64,000 nucleotides of DNA from contig NZ_AVPK01000006.1 of the NCBI RefSeq assembly GCF_000768685.1, forward strand, positions 181,766 through 245,765, read 5' to 3'. A program made the position numbers and the translations under genes. Shown here piece after piece: positions 1 to 9,714 of the stretch; position 1 is the stretch's first letter, and every line of letters begins with the position of its first letter. Source of the stretch: Knoellia subterranea KCTC 19937 (GTDB lineage Bacteria > Actinomycetota > Actinomycetes > Actinomycetales > Dermatophilaceae). The notes below the pieces were generated by a model that did not search any database, was not told where the DNA came from, and was given only the letters and a program-made list of their open reading frames with translations.

Positions 1-1
1 G

Positions 2-262
2 CGGGTGTGGGACCTGCTCATGACGATTCCGTACGGCACCACGACGACCTACGGGACCATCGCCCGCGAACTCGGCAACGCCGGGTTGGCGCAGCGGGTC
101 GGGCAGGCCGTCGGCCACAACCCGGTGAGCATCCTCATCCCGTGCCACCGCGTCGTCGGCGCCGACGGGTCACTCACGGGTTTTGCCGGCGGGCTCGAAC
201 GCAAGGCCCGACTGCTCGAGATCGAGGAGCCGCGCGAGGTCAGCGAGTCCCGCCTCTTCTGA
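2..262 (+). CDS. ogt: methylated-DNA--protein-cysteine methyltransferase, 3' part
   Basis: Suicide DNA repair protein that moves the alkyl group of O6-alkylguanine onto its own cysteine. Only the C-terminal 87 or so residues lie in the window; the gene begins upstream of base 1. Visible are the helix-turn-helix stretch starting IPYGTTTTYG and the active-site motif PCHRVVG, with the acceptor cysteine and the following His-Arg, then the typical GFAGGLERKARLLEIE ending. The motif spacing is normal for the family. Whether the full protein is Ogt-like or carries an extra Ada domain cannot be told from this fragment. Confidence 0.93.
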   Translation, partial: RVWDLLMTIPYGTTTTYGTIARELGNAGLAQRVGQAVGHNPVSILIPCHRVVGADGSLTGFAGGLERKARLLEIEEPREVSESRLF

Positions 263-392
263 TCCCTGGGCATTCGCCTGACCGGCAGCTCACCCGACCT
301 CTACCGGCCGACTATCAGCCCGGAGCGAGCCGTCCCGGCTCGTGCCTCGCCGGCCCACGCCCGCTCCCGGCATCCCCCCGCCTCAACACATG

Positions 393-423
393 AAAAAGCC
401 CCGGGTCGCAAGCTCCCCGGGGC
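393..423 (-). terminator. rho-independent terminator of tRNA-Ser
   Basis: Read on the minus strand, GCCCCGGG and CCCGGGGC flank a loop of about ten bases and are followed by five T residues. It lies 12 bases past the 3' end of the tRNA gene, so it should end that transcript. This is one of the few canonical stem-plus-T-run terminators in the window. Confidence 0.85.
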
Positions 424-434
424 AATTCCATGTG

Positions 435-524
435 CGGAGGCGGAGGGATTTGAACCCTCGATGGGCGATAAACCCAAACCGCATTAGCAGTGCGGCGCCA
501 TAGACCGGACTAGGCGACGCCTCC
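435..524 (-). tRNA. tRNA-Ser (GCU)
   Basis: A 90-base gene on the minus strand. Acceptor stem GGAGGCG pairs with CGCCTCC; the anticodon loop CTGCTAA carries GCU, reading AGC/AGT serine codons. The long variable arm explains the 90-base length and is typical of class II tRNAs. The T-arm contains GGTTCAAATCC. CCA is not encoded: the bases after the discriminator G are CAC. The terminator follows directly. Bases 525-720 between this gene and the next contain no feature I could recognise. Confidence 0.96.
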
Positions 525-720
525 TCAGCCGGAACAGGGTAACCGTCCGGCCACGCGCCGAGCAAAGCGGCCACCGTTTCGGCCTCGCCGGGCCACATGG
601 AGCCGTCGTCCCAACCCCGCTCCAGAGGCCCTCATCAGCAGTGTCGCGCCGCCCGCCGGCGAGCCCTTCCGCATGAGGTCAGCGCCACCGCCATCTCGTG
701 CGTCGGGCCCGCGCTGGTGA

Positions 721-1401
721 TCAGCTGCTCGAGGCGCCGGCGCTCGCCGTGGACGCGACGACCGCGCCGATGATGGCTGCGTTGACGGCGGCCTGCACCT
801 CGGCGACGGCTTTGCTGACCGCGGCGCCGGCCCAGTTCCCCTCAGAGATCACCTTGGCGCGTCGGGTGAGCTCCCGGCCCGACAGTGCACCCAGGCCCTC
901 GAAGAGGGACGGGATCGCGCCGATGGCGAGCAGCAGTGACGTGATCGAGCCGCTTCGGGCGTCGGCGGCAGCCGTGCCGAGGAGGACCTGTGCGACGGCG
1001 TCTCGCGTCTGCTCGCGTCGGCCGTGCGGGTCGGGAACCCAATGCGTCGTGGGGAAGATGCCGAACCGCTTGGCCTCCTGCGGCCGCACCTCACCTGCGG
1101 CCGCGAGGCCGGAGTAGAGCTGCTGTCGTAATCCCTTGGCGACCTTGCCGAGCACCTTGCTCGGCTTCTTGCCCTGGTGTTGGTCGAAGACGGCGAGCGC
1201 AGCATCGAGCGTCGGCTGGCCAATGGGCGCGCGGCTCTGGGTCAGGAGGCGACCGTTGGGCGTGAGCGTCACCCGTTCGAGGAGTGCCAGCTCGCTCAGC
1301 AGGGCACCGGCCAGGCCCAGATCCAGGCCGGAGGAGGCCGGCGACGTCACGCGACCATCAGGCAGGGTTGCCTGCAACAGGAGTTCCTCGGCGATGAGCA
1401 T
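721..1401 (-). CDS. GPP34 family protein
   Basis: A 226-residue protein of the Golgi phosphoprotein 3 (GPP34) type. It begins MLIAEELLLQATLPDGRV, the usual start of actinobacterial members, followed by LDLGLAGALLSELALLERV; a basic patch (KKPSKVLGKVAKGLRQQ) lies in the middle and a small-residue hydrophobic helix closes the protein. Eukaryotic GPP34 proteins bind PI4P and glycosyltransferase tails; the bacterial role is unknown. Upstream in-frame codons exist but show no family similarity, so the ATG at 1401 was chosen. It lies 4 bases after the stop of the glycosyltransferase gene at 1406 and is probably in its operon. Confidence 0.85.
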   Translation of the reverse strand: MLIAEELLLQATLPDGRVTSPASSGLDLGLAGALLSELALLERVTLTPNGRLLTQSRAPIGQPTLDAALAVFDQHQGKKPSKVLGKVAKGLRQQLYSGLAAAGEVRPQEAKRFGIFPTTHWVPDPHGRREQTRDAVAQVLLGTAAADARSGSITSLLLAIGAIPSLFEGLGALSGRELTRRAKVISEGNWAGAAVSKAVAEVQAAVNAAIIGAVVASTASAGASSS

Positions 1402-1405
1402 GCCT

Positions 1406-2680
1406 TCACGGTATGCCGGCCGCCCACCGTTCGCTTCCCTCCTCGGAGGGAGTGGGGTCACCCTCGCGGAGGACCCGCCCCACCTCGGCTTCACCTGCCT
1501 CGATGGTGCCCGCGGGAGCGAAGATCCATGTCCGCATGAGGACAAACTTCACCACCGTCGAGAGGACGGTCATCACGGCGACGGCCAGGGTCTCGACCCA
1601 GGTGGGCGCAGCCGGAGCCACGCCGTGGAGCAGCCCCAGGCCGGCGGTCGTCAACGCCAGGGTCAGCACGAAGACGACGAGTGCCTGACTCTGCTGCCGA
1701 CCGGCGCCGTCGCGTCCGCGCACACCAAAAGTCCAGTGCCGGTTCCACGCGGTGTTCGCGACGGTGGCGATGAAGAGCGCGAGAGCATTGGCCACGGTCG
1801 CCGACGCCAGCCCCTGCCGGAGCAGGGCGAACAGCCCGAGATGCACCACCGTCGACGCCACGCCGATCACCGCGAAGCTCGCCGCCTGGCGCGCGAGGGG
1901 ACCACCCGGCATACGCCGTCCCATGCGGTCCGCGATCGCGCGGACCGGGGCGGACGACGACGTGAGGGTGCGCCGCATCCGCCACACGCCACTCAGGTCA
2001 TCGCGCGCGGTGCGGACGATGTCGACGCGGCTGTCGGGGTCGTCGTACCAGTCGACGGGGACCTCGTGGATGCGCAGCTGGGCGCGTTCGGCGAGGACGA
2101 GCAGCTCGGTGTCGAAGAACCACGACGTGTCCTCGACGAGCGGGAGGAGCTCCCGGGCGACATCGCCGCGGATCGCCTTGAAACCGCACTGGGCGTCGGT
2201 GAACCGTGCCCCGAGCGCGCCGCGCAGGACGAGGTTGTAGCAGCGGGAGATGACCTCCCGCTGCGCGCCGCGGACGACGCGCGCACCGCGGGCCAGTCGC
2301 GACCCGATGGCGAGGTCCGAGTGGCCCGACATGAGCGGCGCGACGAGCGGCCACAGGGCGTCGAGGTCGGTCGAGAGATCGACGTCCATGTATGCGAGGA
2401 CAAGGGCATCGGAAGCGAGCCAGACCTGCTTGAGCGCGCGACCGCGTCCCTTCTCCGTGAGGTGCACGGCGCGCACGCCGGTGAGCTCGTCGGTGAGCGC
2501 CTGGGCCGTCGCCCACGTGGCGTCGGTGCTCGCGTTGTCCGCGACGGTGATCCGGAACGGATAGGGGAACGTCGCGACGAGGTGCGCATGGAGCCGGCGC
2601 ACGCACGCGCCCACCGTGGCTTCCTCGTTGAACACCGGCACGACGACGTCGAGGACGGTGGTGGCGCCGGCGGTGCTCAT
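1406..2680 (-). CDS. GT2 glycosyltransferase fused to a GtrA-like membrane domain
   Basis: A 424-residue fusion. Residues about 10-240 form a GT-A family 2 domain of the dolichol-phosphate-mannose synthase type: VVVPVFNEE, the DNASTDAT nucleotide-binding loop, and the metal-binding DVD at 99-101 in YMDVDLSTD. Residues about 265-395 hold four hydrophobic helices of GtrA type (start QAASFAVIGVAST). This arrangement typically charges polyprenyl phosphate with a sugar and may flip it. It overlaps the GT39 gene upstream by 4 bases (ATGA), so the two are translationally coupled. Likely job, by inference: make the lipid-linked donor used by the GT39 protein. Confidence 0.9.
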   Translation of the reverse strand: MSTAGATTVLDVVVPVFNEEATVGACVRRLHAHLVATFPYPFRITVADNASTDATWATAQALTDELTGVRAVHLTEKGRGRALKQVWLASDALVLAYMDVDLSTDLDALWPLVAPLMSGHSDLAIGSRLARGARVVRGAQREVISRCYNLVLRGALGARFTDAQCGFKAIRGDVARELLPLVEDTSWFFDTELLVLAERAQLRIHEVPVDWYDDPDSRVDIVRTARDDLSGVWRMRRTLTSSSAPVRAIADRMGRRMPGGPLARQAASFAVIGVASTVVHLGLFALLRQGLASATVANALALFIATVANTAWNRHWTFGVRGRDGAGRQQSQALVVFVLTLALTTAGLGLLHGVAPAAPTWVETLAVAVMTVLSTVVKFVLMRTWIFAPAGTIEAGEAEVGRVLREGDPTPSEEGSERWAAGIP

Positions 2681-4845
2681 ACCGCCGTCGCCGTGGTTGT
2701 CGTGGACGACGTGCCGGTCGACGAAGTGCTGCCCAGCGGTTGCGTCAGGTCATAGAACGTCGAGCCGTCGATCGTCACCGCGGTGAAGTTCTCCTGAACC
2801 CAGGCGCTGATCTCCGACGCGGTGCCGTTGCCACCGAGGCCGCCGCCGCGACCACCCATGCCGCCGCCGCTCCCGGCGAACCAGTGGATGAGGCCCTGGT
2901 CGACGTACTCCTGGAACTGCGCGAGCGTCGGGCTCGGGTCGGAGCCGTTGAACCCACCGATCGCCATGACCGGGAGCTCCGTGCCGAGCTGGAGCCCGGC
3001 GGCGTTCTGCGAGCCGATGGCGGACGCGACCCAGCGATAGCTGCTGGCGTCCTCGGACAGGGCCGCCACGACCTCGGTGCTCGGAGCGCTGGCGTCGAGC
3101 AGACCGCCCATGCCGCCTCCGCCGCCGGTGGGCGCCTGACCCTGACCTTGCGGGGTGCCGCCCTGGCCCTGGCCCTGGCCCTGCATCTGCCCCTGCCCGG
3201 GAAGCTGACCACCCGGGAAGGTGCCGCCGCCCGGCATACCGCCACCACCCGGCATACGGCCGCCTCCCGGACCACCAAAGCCTCCGGTGCTCGGTCCAGC
3301 GGTGATGATCGATCCGGTGTAGCTCGAGTTCACGGTCGTGAGGCTGTAGGCCGTCGGGCCGGCGAGCGCGGTCACGAGTGCGGCCGCGATGACGGCCGGC
3401 ACGGCGCGACGGTGGAGGCGGTCGACGACGAGGAACCCGAGAGCCGCGGTGATGCCCAGCGCGAGGATCGAGACGCGAAGCCAATCCCCGTACGCCGTGG
3501 TGCGGCTCAGGAGGACGAAGCTCCAGATCGCGGCCGCGAGCGTTGCGATCGAGAGGGCTCCGACGCCGAGCCAGGAGCTGCGGCGTTCCCACGCCTCGGC
3601 CGAGCCCATGCCGACGAGGGCGGCGACGGCGGGGGCGAGGGCGACGGTGTAGTACTCGTGGAAGATGCCCGCCATGAGCGAGAACGTCAGGAGCGTGACG
3701 ACGAGCCATCCGCCCCAGACGAGGTAGCCGGCCCGGCGGACGTCGTGGCGCGGCGCGCGGCCACGCAGCCAGAGGCCGACGGCGAGCAGGATGAACGCGC
3801 TCGGGATGAGCCACGAGATCTGGCCGCCGATGCTCGCGTTGAACATGCGGCCGAGGCCGGTCTCACCCCAGCCGCCGCCGCCACCGACGGACCCGGTCTC
3901 GTTGCCGTTGATCCGGCCGAGTCCGTTGTAGCCGAAGGTGAGCTCGAGGAAGGAGTTCGTCTGGCTGCCGCCGATGTAGGGGCGCATGCTCGCCGGGACG
4001 AGTTCGACGATCGCGACCCACCAGCCGGCCGAGAGGACCATGGCGCCGACACCGACGGCTGCGCCGATGATCCGGTGGCGCAGGGACGTGTGGGCGGCGA
4101 CGAGGTAGGCGATGCCGAAGAAGGGGACGACGAGCAGCACCTGGAGGGTCTTCGTGAGGAAGCCGAGGCCGATGAAGACACCGACGATCGCCATCCACTT
4201 CGCGGAGCCCCGCTCGATGGAGCGCATCGTCGCCCAGGCGCCGAGGGCCATGAGGAGGACGAGCAGGGCGTCCGGGTTGTTGAACCGGAACATCAGCACG
4301 GCGACGGGGGTGAGCGCCATGACCGCACCGGAGATGAGACCGGCGGCGGCGCCCCAGTAGCGCTTGACCGTCGCGTACACGACGCCGACCGTCGCCACGC
4401 CCATGAGGACCTCGGGGAAGAGGATCGAGAACGAGCTGAGCCCGAAGAGGCGGACGCTCAGTGCCATGACCCACAGGGCCGCCGGGGGCTTGTCGACGGT
4501 GATCGCGTTCCCCGCGTCGGAGGAGCCGAAGAAGAATGCCTTCCACGACTCGCTGCCGGCCTGGACCGCGGCCGAGTAGAAGCTGTTCGCCCAACCGTTG
4601 CTCGTCAGGCCGTAGGTGTAGAGGAGGGCCGTCGCGAGCAGCAGCCCGAAGAGGGCCGGGCGGGCCCAGGTCGGGTCGTGGGCGTCACCGCGGAGGAACC
4701 GCTGGAGGCGGGAGCGGCCAGTGGTCCCCGCGTCGATGCTGGAGTCGCCATCGGTGGCGGGGTCGTCGGAGGAGTCCCGAGGTGTGACGGGGAGACTGGC
4801 GGTGGCCGGTGTGTCCGGCCCGGGGGAGAAGGTCAGCGCGTTCAT
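2677..4845 (-). CDS. GT39 family (ArnT/PMT-like) membrane glycosyltransferase
   Basis: A 722-residue polytopic membrane protein. TVDKPPAALW at about 117-126 supplies the acidic residue of the first external loop, characteristic of the PMT/ArnT fold. About 11 hydrophobic segments follow to residue 500. An external Gly/Gln/Pro-rich stretch (about 520-582) then leads into a soluble C-terminal domain of about 140 residues and a Ser/Thr tail. It should transfer a sugar from a polyprenyl-phosphate donor to an envelope acceptor; the acceptor is unknown. I start at ATG 4845 because GGAG lies about 10 bases upstream; a GTG at 4854 is also possible. It is coupled to the GT2 gene downstream. Confidence 0.9.
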   Translation of the reverse strand: MNALTFSPGPDTPATASLPVTPRDSSDDPATDGDSSIDAGTTGRSRLQRFLRGDAHDPTWARPALFGLLLATALLYTYGLTSNGWANSFYSAAVQAGSESWKAFFFGSSDAGNAITVDKPPAALWVMALSVRLFGLSSFSILFPEVLMGVATVGVVYATVKRYWGAAAGLISGAVMALTPVAVLMFRFNNPDALLVLLMALGAWATMRSIERGSAKWMAIVGVFIGLGFLTKTLQVLLVVPFFGIAYLVAAHTSLRHRIIGAAVGVGAMVLSAGWWVAIVELVPASMRPYIGGSQTNSFLELTFGYNGLGRINGNETGSVGGGGGWGETGLGRMFNASIGGQISWLIPSAFILLAVGLWLRGRAPRHDVRRAGYLVWGGWLVVTLLTFSLMAGIFHEYYTVALAPAVAALVGMGSAEAWERRSSWLGVGALSIATLAAAIWSFVLLSRTTAYGDWLRVSILALGITAALGFLVVDRLHRRAVPAVIAAALVTALAGPTAYSLTTVNSSYTGSIITAGPSTGGFGGPGGGRMPGGGGMPGGGTFPGGQLPGQGQMQGQGQGQGGTPQGQGQAPTGGGGGMGGLLDASAPSTEVVAALSEDASSYRWVASAIGSQNAAGLQLGTELPVMAIGGFNGSDPSPTLAQFQEYVDQGLIHWFAGSGGGMGGRGGGLGGNGTASEISAWVQENFTAVTIDGSTFYDLTQPLGSTSSTGTSSTTTTATAV

Positions 4846-4946
4846 GACAACCACGCTCCGGCCCGCCGCTGTGCGGTTGCTGTGACGCGACTGTCGCGCC
4901 GGGATGAGCTCGAGAGGGCGCCCCAGTCAGCGCAATCAGTGCGGGG

Positions 4947-6362
4947 TCAGTCGGTGTGGGGGAGGTGCACGGTGAACGTCGTCGATCCCGGGGTGCTTTC
5001 GAGCGCGACCCGGCCACCGTGCGACTTCGCGACGGCATCGACGATCGACAGCCCGAGGCCCGTCGACCCACCAGTGCGGGTCCGGGCCTCGTCGCCGCGG
5101 GTGAAGCGCTCGAAGACGCTCTCCTGCAACGCTTCTGGCACGCCGGGACCGTCGTCCGTCACCGTCAGCCGAACCCACCCGTCGGACGAGCGCAGCGACG
5201 TCACCACGCGGGTCCCCTCGGGCGTGTGCGTGCGGGCGTTGGCCAGCAGGTTGGCGACGACCTGGTGGAGCCGGGCCTGATCGCCGATGACCTCGACCGG
5301 CTCGTCGGGCAGGTCGAGTTCCCACCGGTGGTCGGGCGCAGCCGCGTGCGCATCGGACACGGCGTCCATCGCGAGCAGCGACAGGTCCACGGGCTCCCGA
5401 TCCAACGGCCGACCGGCATCGAGCCGGGCCAGCAGCAGGAGGTCCTCGACGAGCCCCTGCATCCGCAGTGCCTCGGACTCCACCCGGGTCAACGCGTGGG
5501 TGACCGACGGCGGAACGGGAGCCGGATCGCGACGGGACAACTCGGCGTACCCCCGAATGGACGCCAACGGCGTCCTCAGCTCGTGCGAGGCGTCGGCAAC
5601 GAACTGCCGGACCCGGGTCTCGGACTCGTGCCGCGACTGAAGGGCCCCCTCGACGTTGTCGAGCATGTTGTTGATCGCGAGCCCGACCTGGCCGACCTCG
5701 GTTCGCGGGTCGGTGTCGGCGGACGGAACCCGTTGTGCCAGTGCCACATCGCCCGAGTCCAGCTTGAGCCGGCTGACCTGGGTGGCGGTGTGGGCCACGC
5801 GCGACAACGGCGCGAGGTTGCGTCGGATGAGCCACTGGCCGCCGAGGGCGACGAGGGCCAGCCCGGCGATCGTCGTGCCCACGACGAGGCTGATGATGGC
5901 GTCGACGATGCGGTTGACGCCGGTCATCGGCAGGCCCGCGATGACGGTGTCGCCGGCGGTCGAGCGGGCGCTGGCAACGCGGTACGACCCGAGACCCTCG
6001 ACCTCGACAGTGCGTGGCGTCGTGCCGATGCCGGCGCTCTGGAGCTCGGCGATCTGCGTGTCCGAGAGCTGCTCGATGGTGCGGCCGTGCTCGACGCGGT
6101 TGGCCGCGACCTCCCCGTCACTGAGGACGACGATGAGCGACTCACCTCCGCCGCCGGGGATCGGCCCGCCTCCGCCGATCGGGCCTCGGGGCCCGCCTGC
6201 GCGGAAGACCTGCGACGTGACGTCCTGATCGATCTGGTTGACGAGGTGGTTCTGGAGAGCGAGGACCGTGAAGGTCGACGTCGCCGCAGTGATGACGAGG
6301 AAGAGCCCGACGACGGCAGCGACGAGCTTCGTCGTGAGCGACCAGGTGCTGGGGTGCCTCAT
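4947..6362 (-). CDS. OmpR-system sensor histidine kinase
   Basis: A 471-residue membrane kinase. TM1 is about residues 12-35 and TM2 about 153-177, with an extracellular sensor between them that contains a Gly/Pro loop (57-72), then a HAMP linker. The H-box is ASHELRTPLASIR with phosphoacceptor H260; the N-box is around N371-N375; the G-boxes are DDGPGVPE and GGSTGLGLSIV. The ATG at 6362 overlaps the stop of the response-regulator gene by 4 bases. In-frame codons upstream of it read through the regulator gene and are not used. The overall form resembles mycobacterial TrcS-like kinases, but no ligand can be assigned. It ends 101 bases before the GT39 gene on the same strand. Confidence 0.95.
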   Translation of the reverse strand: MRHPSTWSLTTKLVAAVVGLFLVITAATSTFTVLALQNHLVNQIDQDVTSQVFRAGGPRGPIGGGGPIPGGGGESLIVVLSDGEVAANRVEHGRTIEQLSDTQIAELQSAGIGTTPRTVEVEGLGSYRVASARSTAGDTVIAGLPMTGVNRIVDAIISLVVGTTIAGLALVALGGQWLIRRNLAPLSRVAHTATQVSRLKLDSGDVALAQRVPSADTDPRTEVGQVGLAINNMLDNVEGALQSRHESETRVRQFVADASHELRTPLASIRGYAELSRRDPAPVPPSVTHALTRVESEALRMQGLVEDLLLLARLDAGRPLDREPVDLSLLAMDAVSDAHAAAPDHRWELDLPDEPVEVIGDQARLHQVVANLLANARTHTPEGTRVVTSLRSSDGWVRLTVTDDGPGVPEALQESVFERFTRGDEARTRTGGSTGLGLSIVDAVAKSHGGRVALESTPGSTTFTVHLPHTD

Positions 6363-7093
6363 TCGGCCGGCTTGAGCACGTAGCCGACGCCGCGCATCGT
6401 GTGGATCATCGGGGTGCGGCCGGCGTCGATCTTCTTGCGGAGGTAGGAGATGTACAACTCGACGACGTTGGCCTGGCCACCGAAGTCGTAGTTCCACACA
6501 CGGTCGAGGATCTGCGCCTTGGAGAGGACGCGCTTGGGGTTGCGCATCAGGTAGCGCAACAGCTCGAATTCCGTTGCGGTGAGGTGGATTTCGTCGCCGC
6601 CACGGGTCACCTCGTGGCTGTCCTCGTCCATCGTGAGGTCACCGACGGCGATGACCGACGACGACTCGTCCGCGACGACCGTGGTGCGACGCATGAGGGC
6701 GCGCAGCCGGGCGACGACCTCCTCGAGGCTGAACGGCTTCGTGACGTAGTCGTCGCCACCAGCCGTGAGTCCGGCGACCCGGTCCTCGACGGCGTCCTTG
6801 GCGGTGAGGAACAGCACCGGGACGGCCTCGTTGTCGGCACGCATCCGGCGCAGCACCTCGAGCCCGTCGAAGTCGGGAAGCATCATGTCGAGCACGACGG
6901 CGTCCGGCTGGAACTCACGCGCAGCCTTGACCGCCTTGATCCCCGTGGCGGCCGAGCGGACCTCCCACCCCTCGTAGCGCAGCGCCATCGTCAGCAGCTC
7001 GGTGAGGTTGGACTCGTCGTCGACGACGAGGACGCGAACGGGGCTGCCGTCGGGCCGCTGCAGCTTGGCGGAGGAGGTCGGTGCGGTGCTCAT
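6359..7093 (-). CDS. OmpR/PhoB-family response regulator
   Basis: A 244-residue regulator. The receiver domain (residues 20-135) shows the acidic pair VVDDE, phosphorylation site D69 in VVLDMMLPD, T97 and K119 (VTKPF). The C-terminal winged helix contains LTATEFELLRYLMRNPKRVL and ends in the typical MIHTMRGVGYVLKP. It is the first gene of a regulator-kinase pair and is divergent from the small membrane-protein gene at 7265 across 171 bases. It may control itself, that gene and the glycosyltransferase pair downstream; that is inferred from gene order only. Confidence 0.95.
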   Translation of the reverse strand: MSTAPTSSAKLQRPDGSPVRVLVVDDESNLTELLTMALRYEGWEVRSAATGIKAVKAAREFQPDAVVLDMMLPDFDGLEVLRRMRADNEAVPVLFLTAKDAVEDRVAGLTAGGDDYVTKPFSLEEVVARLRALMRRTTVVADESSSVIAVGDLTMDEDSHEVTRGGDEIHLTATEFELLRYLMRNPKRVLSKAQILDRVWNYDFGGQANVVELYISYLRKKIDAGRTPMIHTMRGVGYVLKPAE

Positions 7094-7264
7094 GACACCC
7101 AGTAGATCCTCATGCCTTCAGTGTTCCCCATGTGCTGGCTGTGCGGTTCCTGTGAGCGCGTGCGGAGTCAGGAGCGTCGGTATGCCGGGTGCCCCAGTTC
7201 GTCGACACCCTCACCACACGCTCACCACAGGTTCGCCACAGGTCCGCCCAGCACGGTCGCTGTC

Positions 7265-7670
7265 ATGACGACTGAGAACTCTCCCCAGGACACGTCCGTG
7301 CAATGGCCCGAGACGACTCCGAACACGGGCGTCGCCTCCGACGCTTCCATGGCGCCCTCCCCCGAGGCGGCACCGACCGCGCTGAGCGCAGGAACGGCAC
7401 CGGCTGTGAACCCTGTGCGCTGGTCCGGCAAGAAGACTGCCGTCGCCGCTGCTCTGGCCCTGGGCCTGTCGACGGTCGGCGCCGTGGGCGTGGCCGCGGC
7501 CCACGAGCGGGGTGCCTCGACGACTCCACAGGACGGTCGCGCTGGCTTCCCCGGTGGCGGGGGTGGTCCGGGTGGTCAAGGGGGGTACGGGCCAGTTCCC
7601 GGGACAGCAGCTTCCGGGGCAGCAGAGCCAGCAGGGGCAGACCGCACCCACGTCGGCGACGGTGACCTGA
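7265..7670 (+). pseudogene. small Gly/Gln/Pro-rich single-pass membrane protein, apparent frameshift at a G6 tract
   Basis: From ATG 7265 the protein has an acidic, Ser/Thr-rich N-terminus, one hydrophobic helix (AVAAALALGLSTVGAVGVAA) and a Gly-rich external part. As read, the frame runs on to 7726 and 52 bases into the convergent acyl-CoA dehydrogenase gene. If one G is removed from the run at 7580-7585 the frame continues as GQFPGQQLPGQQSQQGQ and stops at TGA 7668-7670, 4 bases before that gene ends. I take this as the intended reading. The tail resembles the Gly/Gln loop of the GT39 protein encoded nearby. A sequencing error and a real mutation look the same here. Function unknown. Confidence 0.7.
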
Positions 7671-7674
7671 CCCG

Positions 7675-8841
<1,167 letters not shown>

Positions 8842-8868
8842 CGTTGCTCCTGCTGTGAAAGTGGTGGT

Positions 8869-9714
8869 TCAGGCAGATTCGGCCACGGCCACGAGCGGGA
8901 TGTCGCGCTCGAGCGCCCACGTCTCCCACTCGGCGGCGGTGCGCGTGGCGAAGAGTTCGCCGAGCCGCTCGTGGGTCAGCTCCTCGGGGGCGAGATCGAT
9001 CGCCGCCGCCAGCCGCACGGCGAAGTGCGGCTCGAGCGCCGCGAGGGCGACGTGACCTGCGGACGCCGGGTACACGGCATACACGGGCAGTCCTCCGGCC
9101 AGCGGGCCGCCGGAGGCGGTCAGGCCGTGGCGCACCGGGTCCGACATGGACGTCGCGACGTCCGAGAGGGCCACCTCGCGGCGTGAGCCGCGACCGGTGC
9201 GGGCGCGCTCCACGAGGGCCGCGCACGCCTCCCCGGCCGCGCGCTCGGCGCCGGCGAGATCGACAACGGTCGTGGCCGGCATACGTCCGTCTCTGACGAG
9301 ACCGGACCCCGCCTGGTAGGTGAGGTCGTGCCCGGCGATGTCCGCGTCGTCGCCGGGGTGGCCGACGATGTCGACCTGACAGACCTGGGTATGCCGTCCG
9401 CTCACCGACGCGTGATCGAGGCCGAGCCGGGTGAGCGCCGATGCTCGAGAGCTCGTGACGAACACGTCGGCGTCGGCCAGCAGCTCATCGATGCGTGCGC
9501 GACCGTCGTCGCTCTTGAGGTCGACGTGCTCGATGCTCTGCCCGACGTGCAGTTCGTCGAAGTAGGCGGGCGAGAACTGTTGGAGCGGGTCGCCCGAGGG
9601 CGGGAGCACCGTCGTGACCGTCGCCCCCTGCGAGGCCAGCCGCGCGACGGCGACCGGCCCCGGCAGGTTGATGGCGATCGAGACGACGCGCACGCCCTCG
9701 AGAGGCCCGGTCAT
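8869..9714 (-). CDS. CaiB/BaiF-type CoA-transferase or acyl-CoA racemase, short form
   Basis: 281 residues of the class III CoA-transferase fold: LEGVRVVSIAINLPGPVAVARLASQGATVT at the N-terminus and the catalytic Asp in GHDLTYQAG. Typical members have 350-400 residues; this one ends early but keeps its C-terminal helices (LGELFATRTAAEWETWA), as the short form does. It may activate an acid or epimerise 2-methylacyl-CoA before beta-oxidation; the substrate is unknown. The ATG at 9714 overlaps the FadB-like gene's stop by 4 bases, so the two are coupled. A copy of the 8-mer GTATGCCG lies inside the gene at about 9392. Confidence 0.85.
   Translation of the reverse strand: MTGPLEGVRVVSIAINLPGPVAVARLASQGATVTTVLPPSGDPLQQFSPAYFDELHVGQSIEHVDLKSDDGRARIDELLADADVFVTSSRASALTRLGLDHASVSGRHTQVCQVDIVGHPGDDADIAGHDLTYQAGSGLVRDGRMPATTVVDLAGAERAAGEACAALVERARTGRGSRREVALSDVATSMSDPVRHGLTASGGPLAGGLPVYAVYPASAGHVALAALEPHFAVRLAAAIDLAPEELTHERLGELFATRTAAEWETWALERDIPLVAVAESA

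Noticed and set aside
2740..5280. Very long open frame on the plus strand opposite the GT39 and kinase genes
   Set aside because: It is antisense to two well-supported genes; its product is an Arg/Asp/Gly-rich low-complexity sequence typical of shadow frames in 70 percent GC DNA.
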